From positions 2,046,001-2,110,000 of the forward strand of contig MCGE01000001.1 of the NCBI GenBank assembly GCA_002105175.1: a stretch of 64,000 bases of DNA, given 5' to 3'. Positions 35,132 to 46,959 of the stretch are shown in pieces. Positions within the stretch are counted from its first letter, which is position 1. Each line of letters starts with the position of its first letter. A program made the position numbers and the translations under genes. The notes beneath the pieces are model-generated. The model saw only the letters and a list, made by a program, of their open reading frames with translations. It ran no database searches and was not told the origin of the DNA. The DNA is from Absidia repens. Lineage: Eukaryota; Mucoromycota; Mucoromycetes; Mucorales; Cunninghamellaceae.

Positions 35132-36174
35132 ATGTTTGAAGCTAAAGGCGTTTCTATGAAATTATCAAATGGTCGTTGGCTATTCCGTGATATCAATCTC
35201 TCTGTGGATAAAGGTCAAGTCCTGGTCCTAAGAGGTCCCAGTGGTGCTGGGTAAAGTATCGTCTGTTTCTCATCTCTTCCTCCTTCCTCCTTGAACTTGA
35301 TACTTATATTATTTGTTTTATTTTTTGTGCAGGAAAACAACATTACTGAAATGCTTAGCAGAACTTATTCCTTATGAAGAGGGTGCCACTACCTCACTTC
35401 ATGGTAAAAAGGTCACTGACTATGGGATTCCTAGTTGGCGGTCCAAAGTCATGTACGTTCCCCAACGTGCTGCTATTCACCCTGGCTCTCCTATGGATCT
35501 ATTTGAAATGGCGAAGAAATTCCAATCGCAAAAAGACAAATCATTTGGTGACCCTGTTAGTTAAAAAAAGAAGCAGATGCTAGAGTTTATTTTGTTTGAA
35601 ATTCATTGATTAGACTGATCATCCCTCTCCCCCCTTTTTTTTTGTATCATATAGACCAAAATCGGCATGGAGTGGAATCTATCCGAATCTCACTTTACCG
35701 AAAACTGGAGGTAAGAGCACATATATATATATACACAAAAAAAAAAAAAGGCTCTAAAGGGATAGACTAACTTAACCATTTTATCTTGTAGTAATTTATC
35801 AGGTGGGGAAATGCAAAGATGTGCACTGGCCATTGCCCTTGCTTTGAATCCTGAAGTCTTGTTATTAGATGGTAAGTCCTGAAAAGAACGTCAATATATT
35901 ATGTATGTGTATATATTCTAAAGCATGGGGGGATTTTGTCTTCCTTCTTTTTTTTTCTTCTGTAGAACCCACTTCGGCATTGGATCCCGAATCAACTTTA
36001 CTTGTGGAAGCAACATTGAAGACACGAACATGTATATGGATTACTCACAACCCTCAACAAGAAGCTCGGGTGGCTACAAAATCACTGGTGATTCCGAGAT
36101 ATTATGCCGGCAACGAACAAGATTCTGCCACAAATGATAGTGACAATGCAACCGAAATTACCATGTTTGCTTAG
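35132..36174 (+). CDS. Stand-alone ABC-type ATPase (FetA/STAR1-like)
   Basis: A single nucleotide-binding domain of 228 aa without membrane segments. Exons: 35132-35250, 35333-35555, 35655-35710, 35792-35871, 35966-36174. All ABC motifs are present: Walker A GPSGAGKTT (split by the first intron), Q loop YVPQRAA, signature NLSGGEMQR, Walker B VLLLDEPTSALD (split by the fourth intron) and the H loop WITHNPQQ. Size and NLSGGE pattern resemble bacterial FetA/YbbL and plant STAR1, which pair with a separate membrane subunit; no such partner is in this window. The second intron uses GTTAGT as donor; without it the frame would hit a stop within three codons. The ATG at 35132 gives the standard MFEAKGVSMKL beta-strand start. 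Confidence 0.88.
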
Positions 36175-37371
36175 ATCCCCTCACCGTCCCCTTAGTTTAA
36201 ATCATTCATCACACAAATCTGTTAGTCATAGAGTTTATATAGATATCCCCTCCCCCTTCTCTGCCCATTTGTTTTATACACTTATTTATATATATATATA
36301 TCTATCTTCTTATATTATTATTAGCTAATCATTCAATCAATCAATCAATAAAGCAGCCCTTTTACCAATTTTATCAATTGTTTTACCGTATTTGTGAAGA
36401 ATTCAATGATGTGTGTAATGCATGGGTCAAATACCAATCATTTATGATACTTTGGTGTAACCAATGCAGTAGTAGAAATAAACTAATAGGGGTCAGTCTT
36501 ATCATTTACTTGTGTATATGCGTAGAACAAAATGCTTTACGATCAAATTGATTATATGATATGTTGTAATGTCCTCTCTTTTGCCTCTTTTGTGATCAGC
36601 CCTTCCCATCCTTTTTTATATAAAAAAAAGTGACAGCACCGAATTCCCGTTACTATTGCTTCCAATTTGATTAACACCAAACTAACAGCAAAGATCAATC
36701 AAATATCAAAATCAAAACCATCAAGACCTTGTTTATAAAGCATCATCAATATAATTTTATTTATTGTTTCTAAACTAAACAGTGCGTGAGGTTAATGGTA
36801 ATAAAAAAAGGGTAAGGGAGAAGAAAAAAAAATGCATACACATAAAACATAGAAAAGGTGAGGGGGAACAAAATATATATAAAATAGAATGCATGAAGTG
36901 AAATAAGGTAAAAGAGAGCATATAAACAAATGGACAAATAAACAAAAGGGTAAAAAGGAGATATGATGATAGTGGTACTGATAAAATGGGTGTAATGGAA
37001 TAAATGGTCAAAAATGACACAGGGGTAACAAATAGAGGAGGCTCTCCATAGAAAGAGAAAACCAAAGCAAAGAGGAGGAAAAATAAAGGAGGAGAGCGAG
37101 TGTATGTGAGTGAGTGTGTGTGTGTGATAGATGGGGATTTTCTTTTTTTTTTGTTTTGTTTTGTTTGTTCTTCAAAAATCCGTCAACGGTCCGTAAGAAG
37201 AAATAAGGGGAAGGTAGATAATGTATATGATAATGGGTAATGACAATGAATAGAAATATATATGCTTAAAAAAGAAAGGAGAGAGGGGGAATGAACGAAA
37301 AAAAGAGAGGTCGGCCATCCAAAAAAAAAAAAGAGTCGAGACCGGTGAGAGAGAGAAGAGAGCGTCACTAT
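36175..37371. other. Intergenic, convergent 3' regions
   Basis: Lies between the 3' ends of the ABC ATPase (+) and the zinc-finger gene (-). It contains TCAATCAATCAATCAATAAA at about 36332-36352, a likely poly(A) region for the ATPase gene. The 36775-37065 and 37172-37438 frames are low-complexity. No gene is seen. Confidence 0.5.
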
Positions 37372-38451
37372 TCAGAGATTTTTGTACCGACGTTTTCCTG
37401 TGATTTTCATAGCTTGGACCTGAGGCGACGTGCGACATGCTTCTTCCATACGCAAATGACGTTTCAAGGCATCCGTTCGGGCGAAAGATTTCTTACAGCA
37501 TAAACAGGCATAGGGTTTATCACCAGTGTGGACACGTATATGGCGTTGCAAATCATGCTTCCGGGCAAAACTACGATTGCAAATATGGCACTGATAAGGT
37601 CGGACATCGGATGCAACGGTCATTGGTGAGGGAATGTGGCGATGGTGTTGAAAATGAGGGTAGGGGTGCTGATAAAGAGAAGGGACGGATTGGTGTCTCT
37701 GATAAGCCGAGGATGAGGAAGAGGATGATGAAGGGGTAGGTGATGGTACAGAGGAATTCACTTGGTAATAGCCAGCCATAGTGTTGGCGTCCAAATGATG
37801 ATGATAATGATGGAACCCATCCCCATGCTTATTCATACAAGTACCTGAATGAGGGACGTTGGTGGCGAAAAACATAGCGTCGTCAAAAGAGTGTCGCTGT
37901 TCGTTAAAGTAGGAAGAAGGTGGAACAGAAGCAGAAGGAGGGGGTGGAGGTGGCTGGTGTGAAGAGTAAGTGGTAGGTGAATACAAATCCATCAATTGAT
38001 CGTCGATTGTTGGCGATGAGGTTGACGAAAACATATCATTGGGTGAAGGCGGCATCACTAATGGACCAACAGTAAGGTCAGGAGATGAGACATTGCTAGA
38101 ATAATCATCCATAATCAAAGATTGGCACATTGTATTGTTCTGATTTGAAGAATAAAAACCACCATTCAAAATAGGAGTTGAGGTTGTTGATACAGATCCA
38201 TGGTGTTGCAGAGGGTGATAATATTGATGTTGATTGGGTGCGGCACTAATAGTGGAGGATGAGGGTGAGATCAAAGCGGCGGTGTTGTCCTGACAGTTCG
38301 GTGGCTGTTCATGTTTTATCATCATTGTTGTCATCAAAGGTGGTGGGGGACTTTGCCGGTTGCTGCCATAAATCCAAGGAGCAGGATAGCCATACTCGTC
38401 TTCAAAAGTTGCGGTACACACATTTTCCATAATTACACTTTCTTGATACAT
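37372..38451 (-). CDS. C2H2 zinc-finger transcription factor, Crz1-like
   Basis: Intronless gene of 359 aa. The first roughly 270 aa are disordered (Ser, Pro, His, Tyr-rich). Two C2H2 fingers follow: YQCHICNRSFARKHDLQRHIRVH and YACLCCKKSFARTDALKRHLRMEEAC, joined by a TGDKP linker. FARKHDLQRH and FAR.DAL.RHLR.E..C match the finger region of fungal Crz1/Prz1-type factors, which respond to calcineurin. The second finger ends in an atypical H-x5-C. No clear PxIxIT calcineurin-docking motif was seen, so regulation by calcineurin is not shown. A nuclear DNA-binding role is secure from the fingers; the Crz1 assignment is tentative. The frame has two early ATGs; the first is used. Confidence 0.8.
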   Translation of the reverse strand: MYQESVIMENVCTATFEDEYGYPAPWIYGSNRQSPPPPLMTTMMIKHEQPPNCQDNTAALISPSSSTISAAPNQHQYYHPLQHHGSVSTTSTPILNGGFYSSNQNNTMCQSLIMDDYSSNVSSPDLTVGPLVMPPSPNDMFSSTSSPTIDDQLMDLYSPTTYSSHQPPPPPPSASVPPSSYFNEQRHSFDDAMFFATNVPHSGTCMNKHGDGFHHYHHHLDANTMAGYYQVNSSVPSPTPSSSSSSSSAYQRHQSVPSLYQHPYPHFQHHRHIPSPMTVASDVRPYQCHICNRSFARKHDLQRHIRVHTGDKPYACLCCKKSFARTDALKRHLRMEEACRTSPQVQAMKITGKRRYKNL

Positions 38452-38750
38452 AGTTGTTGTTGGTGATATTTTTTTTTTTCGAAAAAGGGTCAGAATCAGT
38501 CAGTACAATAAAAGATACAAACAAATATAAAATAATAATAATAAAAATAAGAAAATAAAAATAAAAGCAAAAGAAAAGCAAATTAAATCCCAGACAGCAT
38601 GAGCTGTCTATTTAAATAATTGATCCAGCACGGTCCTAAAAAAAAAGGGGGGCAAGACAGGGATGGGGGGGATGGTTTTTTATATGTGAAGGAAGTATAA
38701 AAAAAAATTGCACTACACACGCAGTTTATACACAGCTACTCTTGACGCAC

Positions 38751-38791
<41 letters not shown>

Positions 38792-40639
38792 TTCCATTTC
38801 ATCCGAGTATTATTATGTACCGGAAAGTAGAGTACATTACAGTATATCTCCTTATTAACCACTGGATCCCTCTTCTCTTAACGATGATATAATCTGTACT
38901 TTAGGGTTTTTTTAAATGATTTCATGTTTAATAAAACCACCTTTCTTTTTCTTTTTCTGAATGATGATTCAGTAAGGAAATTTCATTCAATGACGATGAA
39001 TGATTACTTCATTTCACGTCTCTTCTCCTCTTTCTCCCCTTTGTTTAGGTTAATCACCATAACAAGGTTGATTATCTGAGTAACAATATGTATATTTGGT
39101 TAAAAGCAAGCAGAGCAAATGTTTGTCGATCGAAAATGAGTTGCGACGTCAACCAAATAAAAATCAAGGGAGAGGTAAGCCAAGCTGGGGAACAGAAAGG
39201 GGAGCAAAAAGTGGGGAGGAAAGAGGGATATAATTATATACAAAGTTGGTGTCACGGTCACTTGCTTTTTTTTCCACTAATAAACATATTTCTCTCAATT
39301 CCGCCGATTGCTGATTTGTTGTTTCAAAAAAAGAAAAACATGCTCTTAAATCAAATCAATGGCAACAATCAATCAAGATGCACAGAATTGACAAGGTGGA
39401 TCACTTGCATCGGCCGGGATTTAAAACGAAAAAGGGGTTGCGTTGACTTTTTTAGTTATTGCTTTGTTTTTTTATCAATGGTGGAAAAGATCAACTCCCT
39501 TGAATTAAGGGAAAAGGAACAACTTGTTCTTGTTTACGTTCCATTCAATCTCTTCGATTGGGGCAAGAAAATTCTAAGTGAAAAGGACGAGTGGTGTTTA
39601 AAGACCTGCCGTCAGATTGATTTTTTACATTGTACCTGATAAATATGCTTATTCGCGCGAAGTATTCCACCGTTGCTTGAAGATCGATAATACACTAACA
39701 TGGAAAGTTAAAAAAATTACCATTTATATAATAGGGTGACATACCTACATAAGCATGTCATGGGGTAAAGAATATCCGCTGATCGCTCAATGCTGATACT
39801 GCTATTGCACTTGTATAGCATGACGTTAGCATGACACATACAATGAAATAATGTGATGATAATAGAAGGGACCGGCGAGTGGATCTATATCTGGTATAAA
39901 GGGAAAAAAAAGCTAGCATCTCCCAGTTGCACTTGAACCATATAAGCTTCCTGTTGTATATAAAGTACATACATAAGACGCATTGGGAGGACGATGCGAG
40001 TCATGTCTCTCTAATGCGGTGATTTAAAAAAGGAGAAGAACAATAAAAAAATGCAGCGTGATTGATCCTCTCCAGGATAGAAGGCTAGAATAGACTAGAA
40101 TATTTATTTTATTTTATCATTTCTACAATATTGACTAGAGGTATCCAGATGAATTTTTTATTTTCCAAATAAAGATGTGTTCTAATGGCCTCAGCGTCTT
40201 CCCTTTTTCAGGAGTCGTGGGGTAGACTTTTTTTCTTTTCAAAGGAGAGAGAGAGAGAGGAGGGGAGAGGGGAGAGGGATAAAAATAAAGGGAGAGTGAA
40301 CACCCGTAGCTTGACCGACGACCTATTTTTAACCTACAAGGGAGAAAAAGGCTCATCATGCACTTTGATTCTCCGTCAATAATGGGATGATTTCTTTGAC
40401 AAGGACCCCATTTTTTTTTTTTTTTCTTTTCTAAATTTGCTCCCTCCTCGACATACAGATCCACAGTTATCTGTCACATTTTTTGAAATCGATGTCGTAC
40501 CTGAATGCAAATCATCCTGCCCGTATTTGTTGACAACTGCAAAATATTTAGCCGATTTTTTTTTCTCAGCGATTTTTTTCTTCCTCTTTTTTTTTTTTTT
40601 TTTTTTAAAAATGAAAACATCATTGGAAACCTCAATGAA
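38452..40639. other. Gene-poor region with a 39-nt poly-T run
   Basis: Upstream of the zinc-finger gene. A 39-nt T run spans 38752-38790. One open frame of 183 codons (39088-39639, +) stands out by length, but it has biased, low-complexity composition, no motif and no clear start context; I do not accept it as a gene without expression data. A purine-rich patch lies at about 40246-40292. Confidence 0.35.
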
Positions 40640-40790
40640 GTACTGGACATCTTGGACTAGTGTTATTTTGCGAACCAGGGGCATTTTGAAAAATGCAATA
40701 CAAACATGCATGGGGAAACTCTGTCAATTTGAATTCAGGATTTGAAACCTGTTAGATTAATCGTTTAAACAATTATATGGATCTTGTGTA
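40640..40790 (+). repeat. Dispersed repeat, copy E (fragment, variant core)
   Basis: Contains ACTAGTGTTATTTTGCGAAC, then GGGGCATTTTGAAAAATGCA, GCATGGGGAAAC and TTGAATTCAGGATTTGAAAC. The GGGGCATTTT...ATGC variant is shared with copy B. It ends soon after 40760 without the AATAAA arm, directly before the decayed gene at 40919. Confidence 0.6.
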
Positions 40791-40918
40791 CGAAGCTCAT
40801 TTTACGGGTGACAAGATTGGCCATATATCAAGATGGAACACAACAAGATAGATATGGACATTGATAAGTCTCCTTCAACTGGCTCTGCTGTACATGGACG
40901 GGGCATTCAAATTTGACT

Positions 40919-41510
40919 ATGGCACAGAAGCTATTATTGAAGGTTCGCTGCCGTTTTAGACCTCTGCTTGACAATACTGACATCATCAGAGTAAGTCATT
41001 GGTTTGCATTAAAAATGTAGAAAAATGTATATGTTATTAATTTATTATTAATAGGGGAACATATTAGCCTTGCAACAAAGGCTAATGCAAGGTCAAACAA
41101 TGATAGTTTTAGCACTTCCTATGGACGATAAATCGATGTTATTTTGGCTTGCAACGATGAAACTGTAGAATTATTATCCGCCCGTTCATTTATTGTATAG
41201 CGAGTAAAGCCGTTATTGTGATTACTTTGTGATGTTGCACGAATGGTCATCCCAAAGAAAATACAATCTCTTTCCATGATCAAGACAGCTCATGCTGCTT
41301 TATTTTACCTCAAGGTAAGGGAGATAACAAATAAATAAATAAATGGAGATACTCACCTTTTTATTTTTATTTTTTTAGGATTCTTGGGTGGATTTAAGCA
41401 GCAAACTCCAACGATCATCCGTTGAATCCAACATTGTCGACGCTGTAGCGGACCTCAACTTCCCTCACCAATCTTCACCACCTCCAGCACAATATTTACC
41501 CTATTGCTGA
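40919..41510 (+). pseudogene. Decayed gene, 3' portion, family unknown
   Basis: Coding-like pieces with good splice sites but broken frames. 40919-40990 reads MAQKLLLKVRCRFRPLLDNTD and ends at a GTAAGT donor. From 41055 (after TAG) the frame continues GNILALQQRLMQGQTMIVLALPMDD, then a shift of frame gives IDVILACNDETVELLSARSF before a stop. A later piece up to 41314 (DVARMVIPKKIQSLSMIKTAHAA..., GTAAGG donor) joins an exon at 41379-41510 ending PPPAQYLPYC. At least two frame breaks separate these parts. A repeat fragment lies immediately upstream, consistent with insertion and decay. The family was not identified. Confidence 0.5.
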
Positions 41511-42239
41511 TCAACATATTTACTCGACACCCTTCCATATATAAATCCCCCCCCGCATCGTCCCCGTTTCGTTTAATTCCTATTTTGAAGACTAGTTGCT
41601 AGTTATTTTTGATGCATCCCTCACCTCCCTTTGTTTATAGTTTATTCTCAAATTATATCGCTATTTTAATAAAATGATTTTTTTTTTTGTCCATCTCACT
41701 CTTTGACTTTTGCTTATATTATACATCGTATCGTCAATTGTTTTATTTATTATTGTATTAAAGTCAATCTATATCTATTCTACACTATGTCTAAAACCAT
41801 TATGTCCAATATCACCATGTGTATGATGTCCGACCACCCAGAAAGGTAATCTGGGTGTTTCGCGTGTGTGTTGAATGATCGACGTTGTTTTTCATTAACC
41901 TGTCAATATTCCATAAACAGCCACAATTCCATTGCATTTCAAATATCATGTTCTTTAACCAAAAATATCATAACTCCATTCTTACCTTCGAAATACTGTA
42001 TTCTGCTCGTTACCTATAAACAGGCATAATCCCATTATTTTACTGTCACATATGGAGTGCAGTTCACCAAGGGAGTAAAAAAAAAAAAAAGTGCAGTCTC
42101 TCGGAAAACGCCAAGCATCTATTTTTTTTTCTTTACTTTACAATAAAACATTTAATCATGTGATATTATAGTAAAGGTAAAGGAAAAGTAAGTTGACAAG
42201 GCTGGATTGATAAAAAAAAAAGGTCTTAAGCGATCCACG
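41511..42239. other. Intergenic, no gene seen
   Basis: AT-rich spacer between the decayed gene and repeat copy F, with AATAAAATGA near 41669 and an A run near 42077. No coding or RNA feature is recognised. Confidence 0.4.
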
Positions 42240-43265
42240 CTGGTGAGGGGTCATGAAGTTGCGTTTTATAAACTTTCAAATCCCGCACACGTGGGATCAT
42301 GACTCTTCACTTTTTTATTTTTTATTTTATATTTTTTATTTTTTATTTTTTCGCTCTCTTCTTTCCATTTTCTTTACAATTGTGGCCTCCATGGGATTCA
42401 GTTGGACTTAGATTAGCGTCAGGACTAGTTTAGAAGCGTTTTCTGCTCAGGGATAACAAGATGCATGGGGAAACCCTTTCATTTTGGATTCAGGATTTAA
42501 GACCATCATTAGTTGGCCTTTTGGAGTCTCTAGTTCAGTTTAGTGCTAGTTTTTCATTTTTGTATCTATATCTGAATAAAATATGTCAGTTTTTACATGC
42601 TTCCATGAAAAATGTCCCAATAGTCTTTCTCGTGTCTTGTGTGCAATGCGTCTCTTTCACTACCATCCATCCCCTTTGATGAATATTGACCGGTGTTGGG
42701 CTTCAATTACAGATGTCCCTTCGGTCGTTCTCATGCCTTGTACAATATACTAGCTCCCATTTTACAATTGACCCTTTAGGTTAGTGTTGACTATTCTTCA
42801 GATCTCACTTTATCTTCCATCATGCATCCTCCAATAGATCCTTCTCATGTCACAATGAACCCCTCTCCATTAGTTTTAAGATCTTCCAATGTACTTCAAT
42901 TAAATTTGTTCATTTTATTAACCATACCCTGACCCATCGAATAGTGAGCAATGTCACTAGTTTAGCTTTTTTTGTGAGAATACTATCAAACACTTGCTTT
43001 CTAGCTTAACCCCAGCCCCTATGACCACTTCCTCCCCTTTAAAGACCCTGGGACTGTGAATCATCCAGTTTTAGACCATTCTACCCAAAATAGCCATCTT
43101 CCTGCTCTACCAATCATATAAATGAGCCTAAAACCACACTCCAACAACCTCTCCCTTGACTCAATGTAGATCAACTTTTTACAAGCATGAAATTGAATAT
43201 GGAAAATTGCAACCTTTAAGGTTTACTTTACTTTACGTTCTTGCTGACCTGCACCATACCCTGTT
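42240..43265 (+). repeat. Dispersed repeat, copy F (long right arm)
   Basis: Begins near the G-box (CACGTG at 42288-42293, after TTTCAAATCCCGCA). A T-rich tract follows, with the conserved block at about 42400-42540 (GATGCATGGGGAAACCCTTTC at 42460-42480). The right arm has GAATAAAATATGTC near 42572. A tail continues to about 43260, where TTAACGTTCTTG-type sequence (CGTTCTTGCTGACCTGCACC) matches the end of copy G at about 48255-48270. The shared end defines the right boundary of the family. No inverted left arm was recognised. Confidence 0.72.
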
Positions 43266-43610
43266 CCATACCCAAAAACAATCACAAATAGACACAACAA
43301 AAAACATTTTGGAAGACAAAAAATTTCTTTTTATTCTATCAATTGAAGACAATAATAATAATAATGATCAAAAAAAGAAGGGGAGAGACAGAGTGAACGA
43401 GGGGCGGTGTAAAATTGATCGTGATGATTTGAGAGTGAGTGTGTAACTAGATGACTAAGCGCACGGTGTATGTATATAGTATGTGTGAGTGAGAGTGTGT
43501 GTTTGAAAAAAAGGACAATAAAAAACATAAAAAGAAAAAAAAAAAGATATAATACTAGTAATAAAAATTATCAACTACACAAAAAAAAAACACCAAGTCC
43601 ATTTTTTTTT

Positions 43611-46289
43611 CTAAGCAGTGGCTTGTTGAGCAGCAGTAGTATCCTTTCCTTGCACCCATTCCTTGGTACACTTGGCCATGGTCTTGGAAGCACGAGAGAT
43701 AGCATCAGTTCTGTAGAAGTTCTTGATCACATTTTCCAACACAGCGCCGCTGGAGGCCACATTTGTTTTGCGGAGAGCTTGTACACCCAAAGCAGCATTG
43801 GTGGTAGGTTCTACTACATCATAACGAGTCAAAGCAGGACTCATTTCAGTCAAGCGGGATCGGATAGAAGGCAAGTCATCATAGGGTAAGGTATGGCCAG
43901 CCACTTCGGACAATGCACGGACAATCTTCCAATCTTCACGAGCAGCAGCAGGTGGGTTCACACCAGCACGAGTGATTTGAGTTCGTCCTTCGGTGTTGAC
44001 ATATGTGGCATTCTTTTCGGTGAAAGCAGCACCAGGGAGAATCACATCAGCATATTGAGCGCCCACATCACCATGATGACCTTGATAAACAACGAAGGCA
44101 TCTTGAGGAATATCAGCAGCAGTGATTTCATCAGCGTTCAAGAGGTACACAAACTTGGAAGGAGTGGAGGCAGCATCCTTGGAGGTGGGCACGAAACCAA
44201 CTTCGTAGGCAGCAGTTCGAGAAGCAGCCTATAATATATCCAATAAAAAAAAAAAGAGCCCATTAATTTGTTTTCCCCCATTCACTTTTCATACACATTT
44301 CTAATTCACTTACACGTTGCAACACATTGAAACCGTTCCAGTTATCTTGGAAGATCGTGTTCTTGTGTTTGTCAGCCAATTCAGCCACCTTGGACATAAT
44401 ATAGTCACCATCCTTTGCATTTTCAACAACACCAGAACCGACAATGATCAAAGGTTTCTTGGCTTCGGCAAGACGCTTGGCAAAGGGATGAGAGCCGTCC
44501 AACAAGTTATCGAGAGAAGAAGCATCCACACCAATGTGATCATAGTCGTAAGTCAAATCGTTGGCTTCACCAATCACACCAAAGTCTTGACCGTTGTGGA
44601 GATAGGCCTTTCGCAAACGAGTGTTGAGAATAGGGGCTTCGTGACGAGGGTTGGTGCCTACCAAAAGGACAAGGTCTGCATCTTCAGCACCAGCCAAGGT
44701 AGAGTTGAGAGTATAGTTGGAGCGGAAGTCGTTGTTGATAGCAAGAGGACCCTTGGCAGCATTAGGAGCATCAATCGCCAAGTTATCAGATCCCAAACGG
44801 TTGAACAAATCCTTCAAGGCCACCATGGATTCAGCATCAGCAAGATGACCAGCAATCGCCTTGGCTTCATTTCCCTTGGTTGAGGCAAGACGTTCACCCA
44901 CCACATTCAAAGCATTTTCCCAGGTAGCAGGCACAAATCGGTCACCAGTACGGATCAAAGGAGTGGTCAAACGTTGTACCTTCAAACCATCGTAGAAGAA
45001 GCGAGTTTTGTCGGAAATCCATTCTTCATTGATTTCATCGTTCAAACGAGGAAGGACACGCATCACTTCAACACCACGAGTATCGAGACGAATGTTGCTA
45101 CCCTATATTTTTTGGTTTGTCCAAGAAAGAAAGAGAGAACATTTAGTTAGTCATCATTCAAGTGATTCTGTTCATCTCATATTTCAACTACTTACAATAG
45201 CATCAGACACATCAATGGTTTCGTACTTCTTCAATTCCCAAGGACGAGCAGTCATACGGTAAGGCTTGGAAGTCAAAGCACCGACAGGACACAAATCGAT
45301 CACGTTACCAGACATTTCAGAGTCAATCGTTTGTTCAATGTAAGTAGAGATTTGCATGTCATTACCACGACCGCTGGTACCAAGTTCAGGAGCACCGGCA
45401 ACTTCGTTAGCGAAACGGACACAACGAGTACATTGGATACAACGAGTCATTTCGGTGTTGATAAGGGGGCCAAAGTTCTTGTCTTCGACAGCACGCTTGC
45501 CACGGGCTTCATTGTATCGTCCACGGTCACTACCGTAACGCATAGATTGATCTTGCAAATCACATTCACCACCTTGATCACAAATAGGACAATCCAAAGG
45601 ATGGTTGTATAACAAGAATTCCATCACACCTTCACGAGCCTTGTGTACCAAAGGACTGTTGGTCTTGACCTTCATACCGGGCATCACAGGGTAGGCGCAA
45701 GAGGCAACGGGCTTGGGAGCACGTTCAACTTCCACAAGACACATACGGCAGTTACCAGCAACGGAAAGACGTTCTACAAAAAAACAAAAAGCGTTAGTAA
45801 AGGCCGATGTTGGTTGATTGTTTCAAGTAATTGGAAAGTTTTTTTTTTTTTTTTCTTTGATTACCATGGTAACAGAAACGAGGAATCTATGTCAGAAAAT
45901 AATAAAAAAAAAATAGTCCTGTCAGTTTCCACATTCATAGTTTGAAGCTAAACAGAGAACTTACATCGGCACCGGCCTTTTCACAAGCTTGAATCAAAGC
46001 TGCACCTTGCTCGATCATGACAGACTTGCCATCGACAAACACTTCAATTTCTTCCTTTTTAGTGGTAGTTGCAGAGAAAGCACGTACTGTTGTTCGATTT
46101 CGAGTAAAAATAAGGATGCGAGTTGGAAGTCGAAACATAGTGAATGTTGATATAAACGTATATGCCAGTGAGTAAACCAGGTAGTATTTTTTTTCGATTG
46201 TTTTTTTTTTTGTGGTATGACTTACCTCCAGATTGAATCATAGCAGGGGTTCTACGCGCCACGCTAGCCTTGTTAATGACGCGCAACAT
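43611..46289 (-). CDS. Complex I 75-kDa subunit (NADH:ubiquinone oxidoreductase, NDUFS1/nuo-78)
   Basis: Largest iron-sulfur subunit of mitochondrial complex I; it passes electrons from the flavin module along its clusters. Exons: 46289-46226, 46086-45965, 45886-45865, 45773-45196, 45102-44314, 44228-43611, giving 730 aa, the normal size. The N terminus ([17 protein letters not shown]) is a typical matrix-targeting sequence. The 2Fe-2S ligands lie in FCYHE, NCRMC and SCAYP. The next cluster uses [14 protein letters not shown], and the third CIQCTRC with the distant [12 protein letters not shown] is encoded by a 22-nt exon. The C-terminal half is the molybdopterin-oxidoreductase-like fold without cofactor ([24 protein letters not shown]). 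All cluster ligands are intact. Open frames on the other strand here are shadows. Confidence 0.97.
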
Positions 46290-46959
46290 GATTTTAAGTT
46301 AAAATATAAATGAGTATAGGAAAAAAAAAAAGGTGGAGTGGGGAGTCAAGTTGAAGATAAAGAGGAAGAAGTAAAAAAAAAAAAAAAAAAAAAAAAGTAA
46401 ACAGTTGTTTTGACAAACTGACTGCCACAGACGAAAAAAAACAATATTAAAATTCCGCTAATAGTTTTTTTTATTTTTTGGCTTGGGGAAATTGGGAAAA
46501 GGATATGTGACGCCAGCAAATCCTCGCTGGCTAAATTCATCTGAGTTTCATGACCGGACCCAACCTACAAATCAAAAATTAAAGTCAAAAATGCCCCTGG
46601 GTTACCTATTAGGTGATATGTGGGGATATACGATTAAGCCGGGCGCCGTTCCAAGTTGAAAGTGATCATGGGACTCATGGGACGCCATCCAGTTTACTAT
46701 TGCATTATATCGTTTCTTATATGCCCCTAGTTAGCAATCACATAAAGTCTCATTGACTGGGCCTATAAAAAATGGTACGATATAAAATATTGATCGTTTA
46801 GTCTGGGTGCTGTAGTGTATGGTGTCCCTAATATCAAATAAACTATTGTGCTAGTCATATTCTGATGAAACAAGTGAGGCTGGTAGATATAGATGATGTC
46901 AATGATGAAAAGAGCATAATTTATTGCAGCATAAGAATACCGATAAACCAAAGATGAAC

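Noticed and set aside
39088..39639. 183-codon plus-strand open frame
   Set aside because: Long for the region, but composition is low-complexity, no motif or splice support is seen, and the surroundings are gene-poor and AT-rich.
44317..44883. 188-codon plus-strand frame over the complex I subunit
   Set aside because: The minus strand carries the conserved 75-kDa subunit; the plus frame has no recognisable domain.
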